Source: Sphingomonas sp. CFBP 8760 (GTDB lineage: Bacteria; Pseudomonadota; Alphaproteobacteria; Sphingomonadales; Sphingomonadaceae). From it: a stretch of 64,000 nt of DNA. How positions within the stretch are numbered: position 1 is the stretch's first letter; each line of letters starts with the position of its first letter. The position numbers and the translations under genes are program-made. Of this stretch, positions 19,707 through 28,605 are shown piece after piece. The DNA lies in assembly GCF_014841615.1 (NCBI RefSeq), contig NZ_JACYUG010000002.1, positions 62,001 through 126,000 of the forward strand, read 5' to 3'. The notes beneath the pieces were generated by a model. The model did no database searches. It had not been told where the DNA came from and saw only the letters and a program-made list of their open reading frames with translations.

Positions 19707-20252
19707 TCAGGCCGGGCAGCGAGTATAATGCGTCGTGGCACCCTGACCGCCGCCCTGCCCGTCTCCAGCGCTGTCGCGCACCAGCGAACGGCCGTCGTCC
19801 TGTAGCACCATCCGCGTCGATTCGCGCCACGTCTGGCCTTCGCCCCTGAACGACAGGGTGGCGACCAGCGTCGTCGCCCCCTCGATACGTGCCTCCGCCA
19901 GCGTCGCCCGGGATTCCCAGAAGCGCAGCGTATCGGCGGTGACGGTCATCAACCCCTTGGCATCGTCGCGCGTGGCGTCGCAGTCCGCCAGCCCGATCCC
20001 CCAGCGGCCCCGAAAAGCCATGGGGATCGCGGCGACCGGCGACGGCGCCGGCGTCGGCAGGACGGCGGGAGCGGCGGCGTTGCCGGGGGGATCGAGTGGC
20101 ACGATCATGTTGCCGGGGTCCGCATACAGGTTGGCCGGGGTCTGCTCGATGGGCGCGACAGCAGCTTCCTCCTCCGCGCCGTTGCCCGTGCTGTCCTCGG
20201 ACGATCCGCAGGCGGCAAGCATCAATAGAGCAGCGATGGCGTATCTGGTCAT
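19707..20252 (-). CDS. Putative lipoprotein of unknown function
   Basis: A 181-aa protein with a lipoprotein signal peptide: MTRYAIAALLMLAAC, with the lipobox cysteine at residue 15. A low-complexity Glu/Ala/Pro stretch follows, then a globular C-terminal half (FRGRWGIGLADCDATRDDAKGL, TWRESTRMVLQDDGRSLVR) with two cysteines that could form a disulfide. The C-terminal half looks like a small beta-rich binding module, but I cannot name it. Its promoter would lie in 20253-20425, shared with the divergent TonB receptor gene. Confidence 0.75.
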   Translation of the reverse strand: MTRYAIAALLMLAACGSSEDSTGNGAEEEAAVAPIEQTPANLYADPGNMIVPLDPPGNAAAPAVLPTPAPSPVAAIPMAFRGRWGIGLADCDATRDDAKGLMTVTADTLRFWESRATLAEARIEGATTLVATLSFRGEGQTWRESTRMVLQDDGRSLVRDSAGDGQGGGQGATTHYTRCPA

Positions 20253-20425
20253 GCGGATGGTCCCGATCTGACGAACTAGGGAAGAGTAACGCGGGCGCGG
20301 CGACCATGGGTCCGCAAACCGCCCTGTCGGCCCGTGCAAGTATTTCTACCACGAAACGGCCTTGGTGCTGTCCTACAGCGCCGCCCCGATGCCGACGACG
20401 CGGCAGGACGATAAAGGGTTTGGCC

Positions 20426-22867
20426 ATGATGATCGGTGAACTGCTGCTGACGGCAGCCACGGCGGCGGCACTCGCGGCGCAGGCGCCCGTATCCCCAACG
20501 CCCGCCACGCAGGACGGCGCACAGACGGGAGCGGCACAGACAGAAGCGGCACAGGCCGCGCCGGTGGCCGATGCCGCGACGACGGCGAACGAGGGCGACG
20601 ATATCGTCGTGACCGGCACCCGCGTCGCCGGTCGCAGTCGGCTGGACAGCGCCTCGCCGGTCGATGTGCTGAGCGGGGCGAGCCTGCAACGCCAGGGCAC
20701 GACCGAACTGGCGACCGCGCTGGCCGCCGTGGCGCCGTCGATCGATTTCCCGCGCCCCGCCGCCAATGACGGCACCGACGCGATCCGCCCCGCGACGCTG
20801 CGCGGCCTGTCGCCGGACCAGACGCTGGTGCTGATCAACGGTATCCGTGGCCATACCGCGGCGCTGCTCAACACCAACGGCACGGTCGGGCGCGGATCGG
20901 CGGCGGTCGACCTGAACACCATCCCGACCGTGGCGCTCGACCGGATCGAGGTGCTGCGCGACGGCGCGTCGGCGCAATACGGATCGGATGCGATCGCCGG
21001 CGTCGTCAACCTGCGCCTGCGCGAGGCCCGGTCGGGTGGCGGCGCCCAGGTGAATTACGGTTTCTACGACACGCAGGTCGATACCGCCAACAACAGCCGG
21101 CACGTGACGGGCGAACATGCCGTCACCGCCTCCGCCTGGCAGGGCATCGGGTTCGGCAGCGACGGCTTCGTCACCGTGTCCGGCGAGTACATGAAGCGCC
21201 AGCCGACCAACCGGGCCGATATCGACACGCGGGTCAATCCACGGCGCATCACCGGGCGGTACGGCGACCCCGCCGTCACCCAGTATACCGGTTACGTGAA
21301 CGCCGGCACCTCGCTGACCGACACGGTCAGTCTCTACGCGTTTGGCGGCTATCAGGACCGTGACACCAAGAGCGCCGCCTTTCCCCGCCTGCCCGGCGTG
21401 ACCAACGGATACAACGTAAATACGTTATATCCCAATGGCTTCCTGCCGATCATCAACACCAAGTCGAAGGATATCAACGCCGCGACCGGCCTGCGGGGCG
21501 ATTTCGGCGGGTGGAATGCCGATCTCAGCGTGAGTTACGGCCGAAACCTCATTTCCTTCAACACCCTGAATTCCGCCAATTTCGCGGCGGGCAACGCATC
21601 GCAGCGGGATTTCTATGCCGGGCGGCTGATCTATGACCAGTGGATCGCGGGGCTGGACGTGACGCGGAAGTTCGACGTGTTCCAGTCGCTCAACGTCGCG
21701 TTCGGCGTCGAGGGCCGGCGCGAGGGCTACAAGATCGAGGCGGGTGAGCCCAATTCCCGCCCGGTCAGCCGGGTGTCGGCGGGGGCGCAAGGCTTCCCCG
21801 GCTTCAGCGCGGACAACGAGCTGGAGCGATCGCGCCGCAACGCCAGCGCCTATGTCGATCTGGAAGCGCAGGTGACCGACAAGCTGCTGGTCGGGCTGGC
21901 CGGACGCGTCGAGGATTATTCCGATTTCGGCTCGACCGCGACGGGCAAGGCCTCGCTGCGCTACGACATCGCGCCGTGGCTGGCGCTGCGCGGCACCGCC
22001 TCCACCGGCTTCCGGGCGCCATCGCTCCAGCAGCAGTTCTTCACCTCGACCGCGTCGGTGGTGCAGAACGGCGTGCCGGTGCTGACGATCACGACGCCGT
22101 CGACCTCGCCGCTCGGCACCGGGCTTGGCGGGTTGCAGCTGGAGGCGGAGAAGTCGACCAACTTCTCGGCCGGCGCGGTGGTGCGCGCGGGCGGGTTCGA
22201 CCTGACGGTCGATGCCTATCGCATCCGCATCCGCAACCAGATCGGCCTGTCGGAAAACCTGAACGCCAGCTTCAGCCCGCAGGTCGCGGCGCTGCTCGCG
22301 CCGTCCGGCGTGACGGCCGCGCGCTTCTTCATCAACGGGCTGGCGAGCACGACCAAGGGCGTCGACGTGGTCGCGCACTACCGCCTGCGGACCGAGGCGG
22401 CGGGCGCGTTCGACTTCACCGTGGCGGGCAACATCAACGACGTGAAGGTGACGCGGGTGCCGACCTCCACCGCGACGCTGAACCCCGCGCCGACGCTGTT
22501 CGCGCGCAGCCGGATCCTGTCGCTGGAAGACGGCACGCCGCAGCAGAAGGTGACGGGGACGATCGACTGGTCGCTCGACCGGCTGGGGGCGCTGGCCCGC
22601 GTGACCTATTATGGCGACGTGAACCAGCCCGGCACCACCCCGGCGGCGGACGTGCATACCGGCAAGCACGCGATCACCGATCTGGAACTTCGCTATGCCG
22701 CGACCAAGGGGGCGAACATCGGCATCGGCGTCAGCAACGTGTTCGACGTGTATCCCGACCGCACGATCCCGGCGAACAACAGCACCGGTACGCTCGGCTT
22801 CCCCTATTACTCGCCGTTCGGGTTCAACGGCCGGTATCTGTACGCCCGGCTGGGGGTGAACTGGTAA
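20426..22867 (+). CDS. TonB-dependent outer-membrane receptor
   Basis: An 813-aa receptor. The N-terminus is a hydrophobic export signal, a Gln/Ala-rich spacer follows, and a TonB-box-like DIVVTGTR lies at residues 59-66. The plug domain contains PVDVLSGASLQ, RGLSPDQTLVLINGIRG and IEVLRDGASAQYGSDAIAGVVNL. The C-terminus ends in an aromatic beta-strand (YLYARLGVNW), as expected for barrel insertion. The ATG at 20426 is chosen because AAAGG precedes it and the signal peptide starts there; a much longer upstream frame is non-coding. The ligand is unknown; there is no B12 riboswitch here, so BtuB is unlikely. The last 44 bases overlap the convergent mrpG gene. Confidence 0.93.
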   Translation: MMIGELLLTAATAAALAAQAPVSPTPATQDGAQTGAAQTEAAQAAPVADAATTANEGDDIVVTGTRVAGRSRLDSASPVDVLSGASLQRQGTTELATALAAVAPSIDFPRPAANDGTDAIRPATLRGLSPDQTLVLINGIRGHTAALLNTNGTVGRGSAAVDLNTIPTVALDRIEVLRDGASAQYGSDAIAGVVNLRLREARSGGGAQVNYGFYDTQVDTANNSRHVTGEHAVTASAWQGIGFGSDGFVTVSGEYMKRQPTNRADIDTRVNPRRITGRYGDPAVTQYTGYVNAGTSLTDTVSLYAFGGYQDRDTKSAAFPRLPGVTNGYNVNTLYPNGFLPIINTKSKDINAATGLRGDFGGWNADLSVSYGRNLISFNTLNSANFAAGNASQRDFYAGRLIYDQWIAGLDVTRKFDVFQSLNVAFGVEGRREGYKIEAGEPNSRPVSRVSAGAQGFPGFSADNELERSRRNASAYVDLEAQVTDKLLVGLAGRVEDYSDFGSTATGKASLRYDIAPWLALRGTASTGFRAPSLQQQFFTSTASVVQNGVPVLTITTPSTSPLGTGLGGLQLEAEKSTNFSAGAVVRAGGFDLTVDAYRIRIRNQIGLSENLNASFSPQVAALLAPSGVTAARFFINGLASTTKGVDVVAHYRLRTEAAGAFDFTVAGNINDVKVTRVPTSTATLNPAPTLFARSRILSLEDGTPQQKVTGTIDWSLDRLGALARVTYYGDVNQPGTTPAADVHTGKHAITDLELRYAATKGANIGIGVSNVFDVYPDRTIPANNSTGTLGFPYYSPFGFNGRYLYARLGVNW

Positions 22868-23213
22868 TCACGTCTTCGGGACGATCCGCCTCCATGTCCA
22901 TCTCCGGACCAAGCGGATCGTCCCCGATCCCCGTCAGCGGCGTGCCCGACAGATAGGCGGCCCGGCCGAGCAGCTGCGCGCCGAACGGCAGCGTGACGAG
23001 CAGGAACAGGATGGTCAGCAGCCCGGTCGACGGCCGGGCCACCTCCCCCAGCAGCATCGCGCCCAGGATGACGAGCGCGGTGCCCAGCGTGCCGGCCTTG
23101 GTGGCGCTGTGCATCCGTTGCAGCGCATCGGGCAGGCGGACGAGGCCGATCGCGGCGACCAGCAGGAAGCCGACGCCCAGCGTCATCAGCACGATCCCGG
23201 CGAGTGTGGTCAT
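22824..23213 (-). CDS. mrpG: Mrp-type Na+(K+)/H+ antiporter subunit G
   Basis: A 129-aa subunit with three membrane helices and the family segments GVGFLLVAAIGLVRLPDALQRMHSATKAGTLG and LLTILFLLVTLPFGAQLLGRAAY. It is the last gene of the mrpAB-C-D-E-F-G operon and starts 4 bases inside mrpF (ATGA). The hydrophilic C-terminal tail runs 44 bases into the 3' end of the TonB receptor gene on the other strand; this part is outside the conserved domain. Confidence 0.9.
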   Translation of the reverse strand: MTTLAGIVLMTLGVGFLLVAAIGLVRLPDALQRMHSATKAGTLGTALVILGAMLLGEVARPSTGLLTILFLLVTLPFGAQLLGRAAYLSGTPLTGIGDDPLGPEMDMEADRPEDVITSSPPAGRTDTGR

Positions 23214-23488
23214 CCCCTGCCCTTGCGTTCGAGAAAGAGGGCGAAGGCGGCGGTGGCGACGAAATTGACCAGCGCCAGCACCAGCGCCACGTCGAGGAAA
23301 GCGCTGCGCCCCGTTGCCACCGCGGTCAGCGCCGAGAAGGCGACCGCGACCGCGGTCAGCATGTCGAACGCGACGAACCGGTCCGCGATCGTCGGCCCGC
23401 GCAGCATCCGCCAGCCGGCCAGCGCCAGCGCCACGCACAGCACCACCGCCAGTAGCGCGGCGACGGCGGGAAGATCGATATTGCTCAT
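23210..23488 (-). CDS. mrpF: Mrp-type Na+(K+)/H+ antiporter subunit F
   Basis: A 92-aa subunit with three predicted helices and the family core RGPTIADRFVAFDMLTAVAVAF. It overlaps mrpE and mrpG by 4 bases at each end. Subunit F is a required small membrane component of the Mrp complex. Confidence 0.92.
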   Translation of the reverse strand: MSNIDLPAVAALLAVVLCVALALAGWRMLRGPTIADRFVAFDMLTAVAVAFSALTAVATGRSAFLDVALVLALVNFVATAAFALFLERKGRG

Positions 23489-23820
23489 GCCTCCAGCTCC
23501 GCGACCCAGCGTTCGTAGAGGCGACGGAACCGCGCGATCGTCGCCGCATGATCGGGCGTGTCGAGCAGGTGCAGGTACAGCCGGCGACGGTCACCGGATA
23601 CGTGCAGGCAGGTCGATCCCGGCGTCAGCGAGGTGAGATAGGCGAACAGCGCGACCGCCCATGGCCGGCGCAGGTCCGTCTCCATCACCAGAATCGCGGG
23701 CCGGGTCGCGACAGCCGGTCGCAGCACCACGGCGGCGACCCGCAACGACGAGACGATCAGGTCCCACAGGAACGCGACGATCAGCGCCAGCACCGCGACG
23801 GCCTTGCGCAGCACCGTCAT
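23485..23820 (-). CDS. mrpE: Mrp-type Na+(K+)/H+ antiporter subunit E
   Basis: A 111-aa subunit from ATG 23820 (MTVLRKAVAVLALIVAFLWDLI). Shorter than many MrpE proteins, it keeps the helical N-terminus, the region FAYLTSLTPGSTCLHV and the C-terminal cytoplasmic LYLHLLDTPD. The longer frame upstream overlaps mrpD in another frame and is not coding. It overlaps both neighbours by 4 bases. Confidence 0.88.
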   Translation of the reverse strand: MTVLRKAVAVLALIVAFLWDLIVSSLRVAAVVLRPAVATRPAILVMETDLRRPWAVALFAYLTSLTPGSTCLHVSGDRRRLYLHLLDTPDHAATIARFRRLYERWVAELEA

Positions 23821-25280
23821 GCCCCCATCCCCTTCAGCGTGGCGGCGGCGAGTTCGGCGACCCGCCACCATGGTTCGGGATACAGGCCGATCGCCAGCGT
23901 CGCCGCCGACAGCACCGCCATGCCGGCCAGCATCGCCGGCGGCACATCCCGGGCGGCACGATCGGCGGGCCGCGATTTCCAGCACGTCTCCACCCACAGG
24001 CTGGCGACCGAGATGATCGTGAGCAGCGCCGCGACCAGCGCCACCAGCGACAGCCAGCCCATGCCCGCCGCGATCCCGGCACGCAGCACGAACAGCTTCG
24101 CCCAGAACCCCGACAGCGGCGGGATGCCGGCCAGCGACAGCATCGGCACCGCGAACAGCGCGACGAACAGCCGGTCGGACCGGATCATGCCGCCGGCCCG
24201 CTTCAGGTCCCAGCTGCCGCTGGCCCGGCGGATCGCGCCGATGCCGAGGAACAGGTTGGCTTGCACGATCATCGAATGCATCATGTAGAAAGTCGCGGCC
24301 GCCAGCCCTTCGGCCGTCCCCAGCGATACGCCCGCCGCCATGTAGCCGACCTGCGCGACGACGTGATAGCCGATCAGGCGCCGCATGTCGGTCTGCGCCA
24401 GCGCGGCGAGCGCGCACAGCAGCATCGTCGCCGCCGCCAGCAGGGCGAGCACCGGCAGCAACTGGGCCGCCGCCGCGCCGAACACCCCCGCGATCACCAG
24501 CATCAGCGCATAGAAGCCCATCTTGGTCATCAGCGCGGCGAAGACGGCGGCGACCGTCAGCGGCGCGGCGGCATAGGAGGCGGGCAGCCAGACATGGAGC
24601 GGCGCCAGCCCCGATTTCAGCGCGAAGCCGCCGAGGATCAACGCACCGGCGACGGCGAGCGCGACCGAGGGCGGCCGGGCGGGCAGGATCGCCGCCAGCG
24701 TCGCCATGTCGAGCGTGCCGGTCGCGCCATAGACGAGGCCGATGCCGGCAAGGATCGCGGTCGCCGCGATCATCCCGAACGCGGCATAGCGCATCGCGCC
24801 GCCGATCTGCTCGCGCCGGCGATCGATCGTGACGAGGCCGAGCGCGGCGACCAGCGCCAGTTCGAACCAGACATACAGGTTGAACAGATCGGTGGTCAGC
24901 AGCGCACCGTTCACCGCGCCGACCAGCGCCAGCATCAGCGCATCATGCCCCGCCCGCCGCCGGCGATCGCCGATATCGGCGCGTGCATAGATCGCCGCCG
25001 CCGTGGCGACGAGTGCCACGACGAGGATCAGCAGCGTCCCCGGCAGGCGCGCGGCGAAACCGACCCCGATCCCCCGTGGCCAATCCCCGAACACGGCGAT
25101 CGCCGGGCCGGTGCCATCGATCGACCGCACGAACAGCACGATCGATGCCAGCGCGGTGAGCGCGACGACGAGGCCGGTCCACCCCTCGCTGACGCGCGGA
25201 CGATGGGGGAGCAGCACCGCGACGGCGGCACCGAGCAGCGGCAGCCCGACCGGGGCGATCAGCAGCAGCGAATCGGTCAT
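23817..25280 (-). CDS. mrpD: Mrp-type Na+(K+)/H+ antiporter subunit D
   Basis: A 487-aa polytopic protein homologous to NuoM/NuoN ion-translocating subunits. The conserved proton-antiporter region includes LYVWFELALVAALGLV, GFALKSGLAPLHVWLPASYAAAP and RRLIGYHVVAQVGYM, with charged residues buried in helices. It works with MrpA as the transport core of the complex. Overlaps by 4 bases with mrpC and mrpE show a strict operon. Confidence 0.95.
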   Translation of the reverse strand: MTDSLLLIAPVGLPLLGAAVAVLLPHRPRVSEGWTGLVVALTALASIVLFVRSIDGTGPAIAVFGDWPRGIGVGFAARLPGTLLILVVALVATAAAIYARADIGDRRRRAGHDALMLALVGAVNGALLTTDLFNLYVWFELALVAALGLVTIDRRREQIGGAMRYAAFGMIAATAILAGIGLVYGATGTLDMATLAAILPARPPSVALAVAGALILGGFALKSGLAPLHVWLPASYAAAPLTVAAVFAALMTKMGFYALMLVIAGVFGAAAAQLLPVLALLAAATMLLCALAALAQTDMRRLIGYHVVAQVGYMAAGVSLGTAEGLAAATFYMMHSMIVQANLFLGIGAIRRASGSWDLKRAGGMIRSDRLFVALFAVPMLSLAGIPPLSGFWAKLFVLRAGIAAGMGWLSLVALVAALLTIISVASLWVETCWKSRPADRAARDVPPAMLAGMAVLSAATLAIGLYPEPWWRVAELAAATLKGMGA

Positions 25281-25651
25281 GCCGGTTCCACCGGATCGGG
25301 ATCGGCCGGTTGATCGACCGCGCCGAGCGCACGCGCATCGAGCGAGCGCGTCGCCCGCCAGCCGCGCAGCACGATCGCGGCGAGGATGACGGTCAGCGCG
25401 AAGCCGATGACGATCGCGGTCAGGATCAGCGCCTGGGCCAGCGGATCGGCGGATTCCTCCAGTACCGTCGCCCCTTCGCGGATCAGCGGCGGCTGGCGAC
25501 TGGCGATGCCGCCCGCGACGAACAGCATCAGGTTGATGCCGGTCGACAGCAACGCCAGCCCCAGCAGGATACGGATCAGGTTGCGCGACAACACCATGTG
25601 CAGCGCACAGGCGACGATCGCGGCGGCGGCAAGCGCCTGGATCAGGGTCAT
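25277..25651 (-). CDS. mrpC: Mrp-type Na+(K+)/H+ antiporter subunit C
   Basis: A 124-aa NuoK-like subunit with three helices and the family sequence NLIRILLGLALLSTGINLMLFVAGG and DPLAQALILTAIVIGFALT. The start is ATG 25651, overlapping the stop of mrpAB by 4 bases. The C-terminal tail is hydrophilic and not conserved. Confidence 0.94.
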   Translation of the reverse strand: MTLIQALAAAAIVACALHMVLSRNLIRILLGLALLSTGINLMLFVAGGIASRQPPLIREGATVLEESADPLAQALILTAIVIGFALTVILAAIVLRGWRATRSLDARALGAVDQPADPDPVEPA

Positions 25652-28380
25652 CGTGTCGCCTCCCGCTGCAACCCGAACAGGAACGCCAGCACCGCCCCCA
25701 GCACGACCAGATAGACGCCGAGATCGAACGTCATCGTCGTACTGAGTTTCGGGAAGCCGGCGGGCTCCCACCACAGATGCGTCAGATAGGGGCGACCGCC
25801 GATCATCCCCGGCAGGCCGCTGACCAGGGCGGTGGCCAGCCCGACGCCGACCAGCGTATGCGGCGACACGCGCAGGCTATGCCCGGCGGCAGCGGGGCCA
25901 CGTGCCAGCGACAGCACCGCAAAGGCGAGCGCCGCGACCAGCCCGCCGACGAAGCCACCGCCCGGCTGGTCGTGCCCGCGCCACAGGATGACGACCGAGG
26001 CGGCGAGCAGCAGCCAGAACAGCGGCGCGGCGGCGACAGCGAAGCTGAAATGCACCGCGCGCACCGGCTCCCCGGCATGGGGCGTCGCGGAGCGCCGCGC
26101 CAGCAGCGAGGTGGCGAGCAGCGCGGCGGCGGCGATCACCGTGGTTTCGCCCAGCGTGTCGAAGCCCCGGAAATCGACGAGGATGACGTTGACGACGTTA
26201 TGCCCCTTGCCGGCGACATAGCTCATCCGCGCGAAGAAATCGGACGGGGCGGCGCCATGACCGATCGTGGCGACATCGACCAGCGCGACCAGCAGCAGCA
26301 GCGCGAGCGAACCGGCCAGCACCCAGTCGACCAGTCGCTGCCGGCCGCTGCGGGTGCGCGGGGCATCGAGCGGCAGGACGACGAGCAGCGCGGTCAGCAG
26401 CACGACGATCAGCGCCTCCACGGTGAACTGGGTGATCGCCAGATCGGGGGCACCGCCCGTCATGAAGGTGATCGCCACCGCGAACCCGGTCAGCCCCACC
26501 GCCAGCATCGCGACCAGCAGGTTGCGCGCCCGCGCCGCCACCACCGCCCCCGCCACGCCCGCCAGCGCGACCAGCGTGTCCGCCACCCGCACCGGCGCAT
26601 CGCCCGACGGCAGATGAAACGGCGCCCCAACGGACGCCACCGACCACGCAACGATCGCGATCATCGCGGCGATGGCGGTGCCCAGCACCATGCGCAGATC
26701 GCCATGTTCGGTCCAGCGGACCAACCCGGCGCTGGTGCGCAGCAGCAGGCGTAACGAGCGTTCCCACATCCGCTCGATCCCGAAGCGCTCGAACTGGTCG
26801 TGGCTGCGCAGGTACAGATGGATGCGCCGCCAGAACACCGCGATCGCCACGCCCACCAGCACGACGAGGCCGCTGAGCATCAGCATCGGCGTGACGCCGT
26901 GCCACACCGCGACATCGACCTCGATCGGCCGGCGATAGACGGCGGCGACCGCGGGGCCGACCGCGACGCGGGTGATCCAGTCGGGATCGAGGCTGATCGT
27001 CAGCCCCGCCAGTGCCAGCAGCAGGGGCGGCATCCCCAGCGAAAAGCTTTCGCGATGCTCCAGCTTCACCGGTTCGGCCGGGCGCAGGAAGAACGGCTTC
27101 AGCGTGACGACCGCCGCGACGCCGACCATCACCGCATTGACCAGCACCGCGACCGCGATCGGCACGCTTTCCCAGCTACTCTCGATCTGCGCCTGGAACA
27201 GGAATTCCTTGGTGATGAAGCCGAAGAAGGGCGGGATGCCCGCCATCGACAGGCTGGCGCCGGCGCAGGCGATCGCCGTCATCGGCATCCGCCGCGCCAG
27301 CCCCCCCAGCGCGCGCAACGAGCCGACGCCGGTGGCATGGAGGACGGAGCCGGCGCAGAAGAACAGGGCCGCCTTGTAGAGCGCATGGGCCAGCAGGAAA
27401 CCGATCATCGCCACCGTCGCGGTCGGCCCGTCCAGCCCGACCAGCAGCACGAGGATGCCGAGCGAGGCCATGGTGGAAAAGGCGAGCGCCGCCTTGAAGC
27501 TTTCGGCCCGCAGCGCCTGCACCGCGGCGACCAACATCGTGATGCACGCGACGACGATCATCACGGTGCGGCCCCAGCCGGTGGCGGCGATCGTCGGTTC
27601 GAACCGGGCGAGCAGATAGATACCCAGCTTCACCATCGTGGCCGAATGGAGGAAGGCGGAGGCGGGGGTCGGCGCCTGCATCGCGTTGGGCAGCCAGAAA
27701 TGGAACGGGAACTGCGCCGATTTGGTGAAGCCCGCGATCATCACCGCGACGACGATCGGCGCGCCCCACGGACTGACGACCAGTTCCGCCCCGCGATCGA
27801 TCGCCCCGCTGAACGAATAGCTGCCCAGCACATGGCCGATCATCACCACCGCCGCCAGCAGCGCGAGGCCGCCGCCCGCCGTCACCTGCAATGCCATCAC
27901 CGCGGCGCGGCGGGCGCGGGCGGAGCGGCCGTCGAACCCGATCAGCAGGAACGACAGGATGCTCGTCGCCTCCCAGAAGATCGCCAGCAGCAACAGGTTG
28001 TCGGCCAGCACGGTGCCGAGCATCGCGGTCATGAACAACAGGATCAGCGTGAAGAAGCGCGCGCGCTGCGCCCGCGACTTCAGCGTCAGATAGCCGCCGG
28101 CATACACCACCACCAGCGCACCGATGCCGGTGATGAGCAGGCAGAACAGGAACGAGAAGCCATCCAGCCGCAGCGTCAGGTCCAGCCCGACCGCCGGTGC
28201 CCAGCGATGCGTTTCGGCCTGCACCCAGCCGCGCTCCACCACCGGCGCCATCCTGACGAACGCGGCCAGCAGCCCCAGCGGCAGGATCGCCACGACCAGC
28301 CCCGCGCCGCGCCCCATGATCCGGGCCACGAACGGCAACAGGCAGCTTCCCACGAACGACAGGGCCAGAATGACGAGCAT
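25648..28380 (-). CDS. mrpA: Mrp-type antiporter subunits A and B fused
   Basis: A 910-aa protein in which MrpA (NuoL-like, with LADNLLLLAIFWEATSILSFLLIGF and the HSATMVKLGIYLLARFEP helix) is followed by NuoJ-like sequence (GAPDLAITQFTVEALIVVLLTALLV) and a C-terminal MrpB domain (GHDQPGGGFVGGLVAALAF, HLWWEPAGFPKLSTTMTFDLGVYLVV). This fusion is typical of group 2 (Pha/Mnh-type) systems. The complex exchanges Na+ or K+ for protons across the inner membrane for pH and salt tolerance. ATG 28380 has GGAGAA upstream; the open frame continues far upstream but antisense to the TonB receptor, so it is not coding there. Confidence 0.95.
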   Translation of the reverse strand: MLVILALSFVGSCLLPFVARIMGRGAGLVVAILPLGLLAAFVRMAPVVERGWVQAETHRWAPAVGLDLTLRLDGFSFLFCLLITGIGALVVVYAGGYLTLKSRAQRARFFTLILLFMTAMLGTVLADNLLLLAIFWEATSILSFLLIGFDGRSARARRAAVMALQVTAGGGLALLAAVVMIGHVLGSYSFSGAIDRGAELVVSPWGAPIVVAVMIAGFTKSAQFPFHFWLPNAMQAPTPASAFLHSATMVKLGIYLLARFEPTIAATGWGRTVMIVVACITMLVAAVQALRAESFKAALAFSTMASLGILVLLVGLDGPTATVAMIGFLLAHALYKAALFFCAGSVLHATGVGSLRALGGLARRMPMTAIACAGASLSMAGIPPFFGFITKEFLFQAQIESSWESVPIAVAVLVNAVMVGVAAVVTLKPFFLRPAEPVKLEHRESFSLGMPPLLLALAGLTISLDPDWITRVAVGPAVAAVYRRPIEVDVAVWHGVTPMLMLSGLVVLVGVAIAVFWRRIHLYLRSHDQFERFGIERMWERSLRLLLRTSAGLVRWTEHGDLRMVLGTAIAAMIAIVAWSVASVGAPFHLPSGDAPVRVADTLVALAGVAGAVVAARARNLLVAMLAVGLTGFAVAITFMTGGAPDLAITQFTVEALIVVLLTALLVVLPLDAPRTRSGRQRLVDWVLAGSLALLLLVALVDVATIGHGAAPSDFFARMSYVAGKGHNVVNVILVDFRGFDTLGETTVIAAAALLATSLLARRSATPHAGEPVRAVHFSFAVAAAPLFWLLLAASVVILWRGHDQPGGGFVGGLVAALAFAVLSLARGPAAAGHSLRVSPHTLVGVGLATALVSGLPGMIGGRPYLTHLWWEPAGFPKLSTTMTFDLGVYLVVLGAVLAFLFGLQREATR

Positions 28381-28605
28381 CGGTTCTCCATGCGGGAGGC
28401 GTTTGCGGAACGCACCCCATAAAAAGCCGGACGGCGGCGGGACGACGGGAAAGCCCCCGGCGGTCACCGGTTCACCGCCCGGCCGGCATCGCCCTAAACA
28501 AAAATTTTCTGTCAAAGGTCCGGCCATTGGCATTTGTTGCGTCTGACGGGGTGAGAGACGCCGATCGCATGACGAGCGGCGCCACCATGATCGGGGGACC
28601 ATCGA
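28381..28605. other. Divergent promoter region of the mrp operon and the second TonB receptor
   Basis: No gene is visible in these 225 bases. They hold the ribosome site of mrpA at the left end, an AT-rich patch (AAACAAAAATTTTCTG near 28496-28512) unusual for this GC-rich genome, and GGGGGACC upstream of the receptor start. Promoters in both directions are expected, but none can be placed firmly. Confidence 0.5.

Noticed and set aside
20426..22867. BtuB-type vitamin B12 receptor
   Set aside because: The receptor is not preceded by a B12 riboswitch and lies 13 kb from the cob genes on its own; nothing in the sequence ties it to corrinoids.
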